A stretch of 64,000 bases of DNA from Paraflavitalea soli (GTDB taxonomy: Bacteria; Bacteroidota; Bacteroidia; Chitinophagales; Chitinophagaceae): positions 2,484,546 through 2,548,545 of the forward strand of contig NZ_CP032157.1 in the NCBI RefSeq assembly GCF_003555545.1, written 5' to 3'. The translations under genes and the position numbers were made by a program. The first letter of the stretch is position 1. Every line of letters starts with the position of its first letter. The notes under the pieces were generated by a model. That model had not been told where the DNA came from. It was given only the letters and a program-made list of their open reading frames with translations, and ran no database searches. This document shows positions 9,309 through 16,978 of this stretch, one piece after another.

Positions 9309-10760
9309 TTATTTTTTGAAGTCATAGCCCACCCTGCACACAAATGGCTGCGAGCGGGGCTGCTGCCGGTAGCTCAGGAAATCCCATAGCAATTGTATTT
9401 TGCCGGCAAACCTTTTACCCGCCTGATATTTTTTACTGAGCCCTACCAGCCCGCTTTGTTGCCAGCGGGGGCCTGTAGACAGCAGAGACATAGCAGGCAG
9501 TGGCAGATCATTGACTGCCAGCCTCGGACGATAATTGGCTTCCAGGCCACCGCTTAGCCAATAAGTTTTCCTGATCTTCCAGTCCACAAAACTTCTTAAT
9601 CCCGCTCCCTGGTTCGACACGGCAATATGATTCCATCCCTGGCCCCAACCCACTTTGTAAGAGGCGCCTATACCTGCTACAGACCGGTCATTGAGCTTAT
9701 ACCCAAGGGACACACCTATATCCGTAGTGACCGGGAAATAATTAGTAGCCCTTTGCGATTGCAGATTGGTGCCCCATTCCAGGCGTTGTTTGAACGTTTT
9801 TGTTTTTTGCCGGTTGGGTTTGAAGTCCGGCATATCGCTCGCGGGTCCGGCAAGGCCACTGCTTATTTTATCTTTTATTTTGTTCAGGGCTGTTTGCGCA
9901 GTTTGTATTTGTTGTTGCAGGAGTTGCTGGGCATTGGGGCCTCCCACTGCCAGTTGCTGTTGTATCAGTTCATTGACCGAAGCACGGGTTTGCAGACTGG
10001 CATAACTGGCCTGGGAAAAGGAACCCGGATCGCTGCCGGGCAGCCGGAATAAAGCGGCCAGCTGACTATGCCGTCGCATGAAATCCTGGAATAACGGCAT
10101 AGCGCTTAACAGATCGATCACCTTACGCTCCAACTTTGAAGGATGTTGTAATAGCTCTTTGTATTCGTTGAGCTGCTGGTTGTAATAATATACCTGTTGC
10201 TTCAATCTCCTGATCTCCCGGGTAAGGCCCAGCCCCTCTAGTTTTTCGATGAGCAGCTGCTGACGCTGTTGTAGCAGCTCATTGATCCTGCTGCCTTGCT
10301 GCAGTTGCCGGTTCAATGCCTGCATACCGGCACTGCTTTGCGTGAGCTGTTTTGACAACTGCTCACCTGGTTGCAGTAATTGCGGGTGTTGACTCAAAAA
10401 GAGCAGGGAGGTTTGCAGGGTGTCCTTATAGGGGAGATAGACGGTAGGATTATCCGTGTTGTTGGCGATGGAGGAATCCGATAGCAGCAGGTTGAAATTG
10501 TTTTTCAATGCCCGTCCGGCAGTGGAATCATGCCTCACCAGTTTGCGCAGCAGCTTTTGCTCCTCCCGCTCTATTTTTTTTAAGTAACGGACAGTGTGCT
10601 GTTGGATCTTTTCCTGTAATACCAATGACCTCCTTTGTACCTGTTCCAGGTAATTGATGGGCACCTGGTCTGGGAGATCAGGCTGCTGTCCGTTGGATTG
10701 CGTAGGGGCAATAAGGGGCAGGCATATTATCCCTGCGATAATAGCAATACAATAGCGCAT
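9309..10760 (-). CDS. Coiled-coil protein with C-terminal outer-membrane beta-barrel-like domain
   Basis: 483 aa, first gene of the RHS operon. A signal peptide covers about residues 1-25 (ending SNGQ). Residues 30-290 are highly Gln/Leu-rich and predicted helical or coiled-coil (YLEQVQRRSLVLQEKIQQ, LLQQRQQLLIEKLEGLG, NAQQLLQQQIQTAQTALN). The last about 160 residues alternate aromatic and polar positions like a small outer-membrane barrel (WGTNLQSQRATNYFPVTTD, SVAGIGASYKVGWGQGW, SFVDWKIRKTYWLSGGLE) and end in a charged tail (VGYDFKK). Similar proteins are encoded beside RHS genes in related genomes by my recollection, not by a search. It may anchor or export the RHS proteins. The substrate of any transport is unknown. 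Confidence 0.7.
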   Translation of the reverse strand: MRYCIAIIAGIICLPLIAPTQSNGQQPDLPDQVPINYLEQVQRRSLVLQEKIQQHTVRYLKKIEREEQKLLRKLVRHDSTAGRALKNNFNLLLSDSSIANNTDNPTVYLPYKDTLQTSLLFLSQHPQLLQPGEQLSKQLTQSSAGMQALNRQLQQGSRINELLQQRQQLLIEKLEGLGLTREIRRLKQQVYYYNQQLNEYKELLQHPSKLERKVIDLLSAMPLFQDFMRRHSQLAALFRLPGSDPGSFSQASYASLQTRASVNELIQQQLAVGGPNAQQLLQQQIQTAQTALNKIKDKISSGLAGPASDMPDFKPNRQKTKTFKQRLEWGTNLQSQRATNYFPVTTDIGVSLGYKLNDRSVAGIGASYKVGWGQGWNHIAVSNQGAGLRSFVDWKIRKTYWLSGGLEANYRPRLAVNDLPLPAMSLLSTGPRWQQSGLVGLSKKYQAGKRFAGKIQLLWDFLSYRQQPRSQPFVCRVGYDFKK

Positions 10761-11414
10761 AAGCAGTTGGCTTAATGAATAAGAAATAACTGGGCTACTG
10801 GCAAAGCAGTAACTTTTGTAATAAATGACTACTGTTGTGTAATAAATGACTACTGTTGGGAAAACTGTGCTTTTCTTAGATAACTAACCGAAGAATGAAT
10901 AACCGAAGTGCGGTGATGAGCAGTCGCTCATCTGTGATACAAGATTAATGATCTTTATCGAACATTGCAAACAGTCATCCCCGTTTAACCATTCTATGCA
11001 TATTTTATCCGTGGCAACTATAATACTATAGCGCCTGTTTCAACAGTCATGATCAGTAGTTACGGAATTGAATGGCTTCATCATTGCGGAAGAAAATGGC
11101 AGGGAAAATCATCTGTCACAACGTAACAAGATTTGGAGTGATGGCCAAGGAGACCGCATTAAAAAACGAAAAATAATTCCATTCGCATAAGTCGACATCA
11201 CAGCCATCCTCCTGCGCCAGCACTCACTGCACGTTTCTCCCTGCTCAGTAGCTCATTACTCGCTTCATACTAAATACATTAAAAACCGCCACACAAAATT
11301 ATTGCGGCATGCCACGCACTCATCCTGAAAATGATTGCGCTTCCCTGGAAGGCATATTTAAAACCTACCAGATAATTTTCCGGAGCCTGCAGCTTGCCCC
11401 GTAAACGATTATCC
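10761..11414. other. Intergenic region upstream of the divergent RHS operon
   Basis: About 650 bp between the divergently transcribed RHS operon and the polysaccharide locus. No convincing ORF on either strand. It contains the 21-bp tandem repeat listed separately. It should hold the RHS operon promoter, but I see no clear TAnnTTTG element on the minus strand near 10761-10900. Confidence 0.6.
10817..10858. repeat. Perfect tandem duplication of a 21-bp unit
   Basis: The unit TGTAATAAATGACTACTGTT plus G occurs twice with no gap, at 10817-10837 and 10838-10858. It lies 57-98 bp upstream of the first gene of the RHS operon, where regulatory sites would be expected. It may be a duplicated operator or simple slippage. 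Confidence 0.9.
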
Positions 11415-11477
11415 TGATTTACCCCCCTTTTTGTGCTATATACCCCCGCTTTTGTTTACGCCGGGTGCTTATTTTTG
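11415..11477 (+). promoter_or_regulatory. Promoter with paired ACCCC direct repeats, candidate regulator operator
   Basis: TGATTTACCCC starts at 11415, a second ACCCCC at 11442 (21 bp after the first), and TATTTTTG at 11470-11477 fits the Bacteroidota -7 element TAnnTTTG. The layout is almost the same as before the first susC gene (16851-16914). A shared regulator, most simply the hybrid two-component system encoded next door, is inferred. Confidence 0.55.
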
Positions 11478-11513
11478 GTAAAAAGCCCGGTGAAATGGGC
11501 ATAAAGATGAACT

Positions 11514-12503
11514 ATGATACTACGATTTATTACAAGCCTGTTTTTCTGCGGTTGTTTGTTCTCCGCTGCTCATGGTCAGATTGCCAAAGAGATAAACCCC
11601 GGGGAACCGTGGCCCGACAATAACGGAAACCATATCCAGGCGCATGGCGGCGGTATTATTAAATTAGGTAAAACCTATTACTGGTATGGTGAAGGCCGGG
11701 CAAAAGGACTGGACACGAATTACCGGTATGTAGGCTGTTATTCATCAAAGGATCTGATGAACTGGCAATTCCGCGGTTATGTACTGAAGCAGGGTGACCC
11801 GGAAAACCTGGGCCCAAGGTGGGTGATGGAGCGGCCTAAAGTTTTTTACAATAAGAAAACAAAGAAGTTTGTGATGTATTTCCACCTCGATGATAAACCC
11901 TATAAACTGGCAAGGGTTGGGATTGCTGTAGCAGATAAGCCAGACGGACCGTTCAACTACGTGAAGAGTTTCCGCCCCCTCGGAATGGAAAGCAGGGATA
12001 TCGGCCAGTTTATAGATGATGATGGCACCCCTTACCTGATCTTTGAAAGCCGTCCATCCAAAGGCTTTTATATTGCCGCCCTTTCGGAGGATTACATGGA
12101 TGTGGAGAAGCAGGTATCTTTCATTCAGGCCCCACTGGAAGGAGGAGCCATTGTACATTACCAGGGGCTATATTACGCTATCGGCTCTGCATTGACCGGC
12201 TGGAGGCCCAATGCCAACAAGTTTGCAACCGCAACAACACTCGCAGGCCCCTGGTCGGAGTTTACGGATATCGCTCCCCCGGAAACAAATACCTACAGTT
12301 CTCAATCGACCATGCTGTTGAAGGTGGAAGGAAAAAGATCAACTACGGTGATCTTTATGGCCGACCAGTGGAAACCCTCCACACAATGGGATTCACGCTA
12401 TCTCTGGATGCCCGTGGAGATCGGAGAGGGTAAGCTATGGGTACCCAGGCCACGCCCCTGGTCCATAGACGTAAAAAAAGGAACATGGAGGTTTAAATTG
12501 TGA
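11514..12503 (+). CDS. GH43 family glycoside hydrolase, GH43_24-like (exo-beta-1,3-galactanase type)
   Basis: 329 aa with a signal peptide (about 1-22, ending AAHG). It is a single-domain five-bladed propeller enzyme. The N-terminal signature IQAHGGGIIKLGKTYYWYGE, then WVMERPKVFYN, SRDIGQFIDDDGTPYLIFES, PLEGGAIVHYQGLYYAIGSA and NTYSSQSTMLL fit subfamily 24. Characterised GH43_24 members release galactose from beta-1,3-galactan, lack the usual Asp base and use a Gln in this C-terminal SQ region. The Gln is present here. The acid would be the Glu in PLEGG. It is the first gene of the polysaccharide locus, has its own promoter and lies 121 bp before the regulator gene. Family assignment is confident. 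Subfamily and substrate are by motif resemblance. Confidence 0.75.
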   Translation: MILRFITSLFFCGCLFSAAHGQIAKEINPGEPWPDNNGNHIQAHGGGIIKLGKTYYWYGEGRAKGLDTNYRYVGCYSSKDLMNWQFRGYVLKQGDPENLGPRWVMERPKVFYNKKTKKFVMYFHLDDKPYKLARVGIAVADKPDGPFNYVKSFRPLGMESRDIGQFIDDDGTPYLIFESRPSKGFYIAALSEDYMDVEKQVSFIQAPLEGGAIVHYQGLYYAIGSALTGWRPNANKFATATTLAGPWSEFTDIAPPETNTYSSQSTMLLKVEGKRSTTVIFMADQWKPSTQWDSRYLWMPVEIGEGKLWVPRPRPWSIDVKKGTWRFKL

Positions 12504-12624
12504 TCCTGACACGAATAATGATTAATTTGCCAGTGATTGCACCTGCCAGTCCGGAATGATGACCGTTGTCCAGAACGGTCGCTGTATCCCGGCCCCGGGG
12601 ACCATCGGATTAACAAGTGTTGTG

Positions 12625-15600
12625 ATGAGCAAAATCATTGTTCGATATACTGCATTATGGGTTGCTCTGTTCCTATGTTCGTATGCCTACACCCAGATAC
12701 CGGTTACCTACCTCGGTATCAACCAGGGCTTGTCCAACAACTCCGCAAGATGCATCCTGCGGGACAAACGCGGATTCATTTGGATAGGCACCTTCGATGG
12801 TTTGAACAGGTATGATGGTTACGAGTTCCGCGTATTCCGCAAGCAACCTAATGATTCCAATTCCCTTATCGACCCCGTCATCTATACCCTGGGGGAAGAT
12901 AGGTCAGGGAATATATGGGTGGGCACAAGGCAGGGGCTTAGCGTTTACAATGTGGCAACCGACCGGTTTAGCCACCTGGGTGTACAGGGAGGCCCGGCCA
13001 TCCTGAAAGATGTGGTTCGCGCAATTGCTACCGATCATCAAAACAACGTATTTATTGGTACAGAGAATACCGGTTTGCTGCTTTGTGCCGGAGCAAGCCA
13101 AACCGCTTCGCGTATTAAGTTGATCGCCGGGCACGACAGCATAACTGCTTATAGCGTCCAGTCGCTCGAAGTTACTGCCGAAGGAAAACTGTGGGTTTTT
13201 GTGCAGAACCGCGGGTTATTTATATATGATAAGCCTTCGGGCACCCTCCAATACGTGGATGGCACCGTAAAAACAGCGCCTGCCCTTGAATCCTCCGGCA
13301 ATATTGTCTGGATAGGATCATCAAATGGTCTATTTGAATACAATACAACCGATCGCACCTGCACCAACCGGCTGAACGGGCAGCAAGGTCAGTTAAGATC
13401 TGCCAGGGTGAACGCCTTGACGCTGGATAAAAGCAACCGTCTTTGGATAGGTACTATCGGTGGCGGTATTACCATCTGGGACCGTTCTTCCGGCAGGACC
13501 GAACAGCTTGATGCCGGCGATTCCAAATATTCCCTCTCCAGTGTGGATATAAGTGTAATTCTGGATGATCCGGAGTCGCGCAAATGGATCGGGACACAAA
13601 AAGCGGGAATTAATATTATTGACTGGCAGCGGAATCGCTTTCGCACCGTTGCCCATGACCCCGCAGCTCCAGGAAGGTTCAAAGGAAATTTTGTAACTGC
13701 ATTTTATGAAGCACCGGACGGTCAATTGTGGATTGGCACTGATGATGCCGGGGTGAATATCTGGAACAGGAAGAACGACACCTTCTTTAGCCTCGCACGT
13801 GTGGCAAATACCGGCGTACGCCTGCCTTCCAATGCTATCACCTATATATGCGGCGATGGTCCGGATGATACCTGGCTGGCGACATTTGACGCCGGTATCA
13901 TCCGGGCGCAACACAATGGTAAAATCATCCGGACATACAAATGCATAAACCCCGCTACCGGCTTTGAAGATCCTGTTGTATGTGTGCTCTACAAAGACCG
14001 CTCCGATACCCTTTGGGCCACCACCCTGCGCCGGGGAAACAGGTATGCCGCCCTGTATTTTTATAACCGGCAAGCCGACAGGTTTGATGCCTTCGATACA
14101 CGCCTGTCAGATCTTTTTGCTTTTACGGAAGACAGGAATGCCCAACTCTGGGGTGGTAATCTCAGTCAACTGGTCAGGATCGACAGGCAACAAAAGAAAC
14201 ATGCCTTTTTTGACATAGGGGTGGCAGTCCACGCCATCTATGAAGACCGCTCGGGCAGGCTCTGGATCGGTACCGAAGGAGGAGGATTGATGTTGTTTGA
14301 CAGAAAGCTGGGGAAGGTAACCGCAGTGTATACCACAGACCAGGGGTTGTGCAACAACTCCGTACTCACCATCAACGAAGATGCACAGGGAGCTTTATGG
14401 ATCAGTACCTTTAACGGCCTGTCCCGCTTCGATCCTGCCACCCATACCTTCAGGAATTACTACCATAACGATGGCCTGCAAAGCAACCAGTTCAACTACA
14501 ATGCAGCATTGAAATTACAGTCTGGCGAGTTGATGCTGGGCGGTATCAATGGCTTTAATATTTTCAACCCGGCCAACATTAAGCCGGTGAATGATACGCC
14601 CGCCGTGGTGATCACAGGTGTAAAAGTAAGTAATGCACCCGTCAGGTATGGCAGTCCTTATACGATGAAGAATGAAATAGCAGATGGCGTCATGGAACTG
14701 CGGGTCCCCTACGATAAAGCAGCCCTTACCTTTGATTTTGCAGCACTCGAATACTCCCTGCCGGAAAAAATATCCTATGCTTATTACCTGGAGGGATGGG
14801 ACAGGAACTGGAACTACAGCGGCTCCCTGCGCACAGCAGGTTATACGCATCTTTCAGAGGGCACTTATACATTCCGCGTAAAAAGTACAGATGCAGAAGG
14901 ACTTTGGAATGGCAGGGAAACCATAGTCCGTGTCAGGGTATTGCCCCCCTGGTACCGCTCCTGGTGGGCTTACCTGTTTTATAGTACAAGTTTGGCCTTA
15001 CTGGTGGTAGCCTGGTGGCGTTACCGCATAAAACAGGCAAAATTGAAATATGAAATAGCCATTGCCAATTTCAATACCGAAAAGGAAAAACTGGAAAAAG
15101 ATAAACAGCGCGCTGAATACGAAAAAGAGAAAGCTGTACTGGAAGGAGAACGTTTGCTGAATGAAAAAGAAAAGGAGTTACAGAAAAAACAACTCGACTT
15201 CTTTACCAGCATCACCCATGAGTTCCGTAGCCCGCTCACATTGATCATTAACCCCGCAAAAGACCTCGTGAAGAAAACGGATGCAGAGGGGCTGATGGAA
15301 AACCGGCGTGAACTGACGGCCATTTACCGCAATGCGCGCCGCTTGCTTAGCCTGGTGGACCAGTTGTTATTTTTCCGCAAAGCAGATACTTCACTGGACA
15401 AGATCACGGTTGCCAACCTGAATTTTTATTCCCTCTGCTACGAGATCTACCTGTGTTTTGTGCAACAGGCAACAACCCGCCATATCCGGTTTGAATTCAT
15501 TGGCCCCGATCCATCCCTGGAGTTGTACGTGGACCGCGAAAAAATGGAGATCGTTTTATTCAACCTCATATCGAATGCATTAAAATATACCCCTGAGGGA

Positions 15601-16818
15601 GGAAAGATTGCCGTACAAATAGAAGAGGAAAGCAACCATGTGCTGCTCACCGTTGCAGATACGGGGGCCGGCATTCCCGGGTCGGCGGGAGAAAAGATCT
15701 TTGAGAAATTTTATAAGGCCGAAAGAGAAGCCGGGGGAAGCAAGCCCGGCTTCGGGATCGGTCTCTACCTGGTCCGGCAAATTGTTACCGCCCACAAAGG
15801 GTCCATAGCTTATGAAAGCCAACCCGGTGTTGGCAGCACCTTCCGGGTCCAACTGCTTAAAGGACATGCTCATTTCAACCCTGAAGTGATGGCACAAACA
15901 GCCCTCCCGCAGCCTTTGTCCCTGACGGAATTGATAAAAGAGGCAGACACAGATATCACGGAAGAAAAGGCCGGCGCTGAGCACTGGCCGGTAACGGTGG
16001 AACCCATTCTGACCGGCAAACAGTTGATGCTGGTTGTCGATGACGATCCTGCTATCCGCCGGTACATCACGGAAATTTTCCAGGACAGGTTCTCCCTGTA
16101 TGAGGCCGGTGGCGGGGCAGAAGGATTGGCACTGGCGGAAAAACAGGTGCCGGACATTATTATCAGCGATGTAAAAATGGAACAGGGCGATGGTATTGAT
16201 TTTTGTAAAGCCATCAAAAGCCATTCCGCCCTTGGTCATATACCCGTGATACTGCTGACCGGCACACACAGCTCCGAACTGAAACTGGAAGGTATTGAAG
16301 GCGGGGCAGACGACTATATCATGAAACCGTTTGACAGAGAACTGCTGCAGGCCAGGGTGACCGGCCTGTTAAAGAACAAGGATAACCTCCAACGGTTCTT
16401 TTTCAACGAGATTACCCTCAATAAACAGGATCAGAAGATATCAGGAGAATATAAAGAGTTTCTTGACCGGTGTATCTCCATTGTAGAGGATCACCTGGAT
16501 GATGAGGACTTTTCTGTGCTGCAACTGGCGGCAGCAATGGACAAGAGCTATTCAAGCATTTATAAAAAGATCAAGCTGATTTCCGGCCAAACAGCCAATG
16601 GGTTCATCCGTTTTATCCGGCTACGCAAGGCCGCGGAACTTTTCATCAATACCAACCACAATGTAAGCGAAGTGGCTTTCCAGGTCGGCATCTATGACCC
16701 CAAATTCTTCCGGGAGCAGTTCAGCAAGCTGTTTGGAATGAAGCCATCCGAATACATCAAAAAATACCGCAAACCATTCCAGGACAGGTTTACCATCACC
16801 GGCGACGGCGGAAAATGA
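12625..16818 (+). CDS. Hybrid two-component system sensor/regulator (HTCS)
   Basis: 1397 aa from the ATG at 12625, chosen because it gives a signal peptide (MSKIIVRYTALWVALFLCS). The frame is open further upstream. Order of domains: periplasmic two-bladed Reg_prop propellers (about 25-690, repeated WIGT motifs), a Y_Y_Y domain (about 700-780, ending GTYTFRVKSTDAEGLW), one membrane helix (about 785-805), a coiled-coil, HisKA with His865 (SITHEFRSPLTL), HATPase (LISNALKYTPEGGK, GFGIGLYLVRQI), a receiver domain with phospho-acceptor Asp1182 (IIISDVKM) and a C-terminal AraC HTH (VSEVAFQVGIYDPKFFREQF). Such proteins sense oligosaccharides in the periplasm and activate the adjacent sus-like operons. 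All catalytic positions look intact. Confidence 0.93.
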   Translation: MSKIIVRYTALWVALFLCSYAYTQIPVTYLGINQGLSNNSARCILRDKRGFIWIGTFDGLNRYDGYEFRVFRKQPNDSNSLIDPVIYTLGEDRSGNIWVGTRQGLSVYNVATDRFSHLGVQGGPAILKDVVRAIATDHQNNVFIGTENTGLLLCAGASQTASRIKLIAGHDSITAYSVQSLEVTAEGKLWVFVQNRGLFIYDKPSGTLQYVDGTVKTAPALESSGNIVWIGSSNGLFEYNTTDRTCTNRLNGQQGQLRSARVNALTLDKSNRLWIGTIGGGITIWDRSSGRTEQLDAGDSKYSLSSVDISVILDDPESRKWIGTQKAGINIIDWQRNRFRTVAHDPAAPGRFKGNFVTAFYEAPDGQLWIGTDDAGVNIWNRKNDTFFSLARVANTGVRLPSNAITYICGDGPDDTWLATFDAGIIRAQHNGKIIRTYKCINPATGFEDPVVCVLYKDRSDTLWATTLRRGNRYAALYFYNRQADRFDAFDTRLSDLFAFTEDRNAQLWGGNLSQLVRIDRQQKKHAFFDIGVAVHAIYEDRSGRLWIGTEGGGLMLFDRKLGKVTAVYTTDQGLCNNSVLTINEDAQGALWISTFNGLSRFDPATHTFRNYYHNDGLQSNQFNYNAALKLQSGELMLGGINGFNIFNPANIKPVNDTPAVVITGVKVSNAPVRYGSPYTMKNEIADGVMELRVPYDKAALTFDFAALEYSLPEKISYAYYLEGWDRNWNYSGSLRTAGYTHLSEGTYTFRVKSTDAEGLWNGRETIVRVRVLPPWYRSWWAYLFYSTSLALLVVAWWRYRIKQAKLKYEIAIANFNTEKEKLEKDKQRAEYEKEKAVLEGERLLNEKEKELQKKQLDFFTSITHEFRSPLTLIINPAKDLVKKTDAEGLMENRRELTAIYRNARRLLSLVDQLLFFRKADTSLDKITVANLNFYSLCYEIYLCFVQQATTRHIRFEFIGPDPSLELYVDREKMEIVLFNLISNALKYTPEGGKIAVQIEEESNHVLLTVADTGAGIPGSAGEKIFEKFYKAEREAGGSKPGFGIGLYLVRQIVTAHKGSIAYESQPGVGSTFRVQLLKGHAHFNPEVMAQTALPQPLSLTELIKEADTDITEEKAGAEHWPVTVEPILTGKQLMLVVDDDPAIRRYITEIFQDRFSLYEAGGGAEGLALAEKQVPDIIISDVKMEQGDGIDFCKAIKSHSALGHIPVILLTGTHSSELKLEGIEGGADDYIMKPFDRELLQARVTGLLKNKDNLQRFFFNEITLNKQDQKISGEYKEFLDRCISIVEDHLDDEDFSVLQLAAAMDKSYSSIYKKIKLISGQTANGFIRFIRLRKAAELFINTNHNVSEVAFQVGIYDPKFFREQFSKLFGMKPSEYIKKYRKPFQDRFTITGDGGK

Positions 16819-16850
16819 TCGCATTGACCCTCTTTTTTGTGAAAAAATCA

Positions 16851-16914
16851 TGATTCACCCCTCCATTTATGATTATACCCCCCTGCCAATAGGGCAGCTC
16901 CCACCCTATTTTTG
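16851..16914 (+). promoter_or_regulatory. Promoter of the susC/susD operon with ACCCC direct repeats
   Basis: TGATTCACCCC at 16851, a second ACCCCCC at 16877 (20 bp after the first) and TATTTTTG at 16907-16914 as the -7 element, 65 bp before the susC start. An extra GACCC copy sits at 16826. The spacing from TGATT to the -7 element is 56 bp, against 55 bp at the GH43_24 promoter. Confidence 0.55.
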
Positions 16915-16978
16915 ATGCGTAAACGGATCTTATCTGTTTTCTTGTCATCCAACGATTGCATATCAATCTACTGCTATT

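Noticed and set aside
1-10760. Type VI secretion or toxin-complex locus
   Set aside because: No VgrG, PAAR, Hcp, TcA or sheath genes in the window, and the RHS proteins carry Sec signal peptides.
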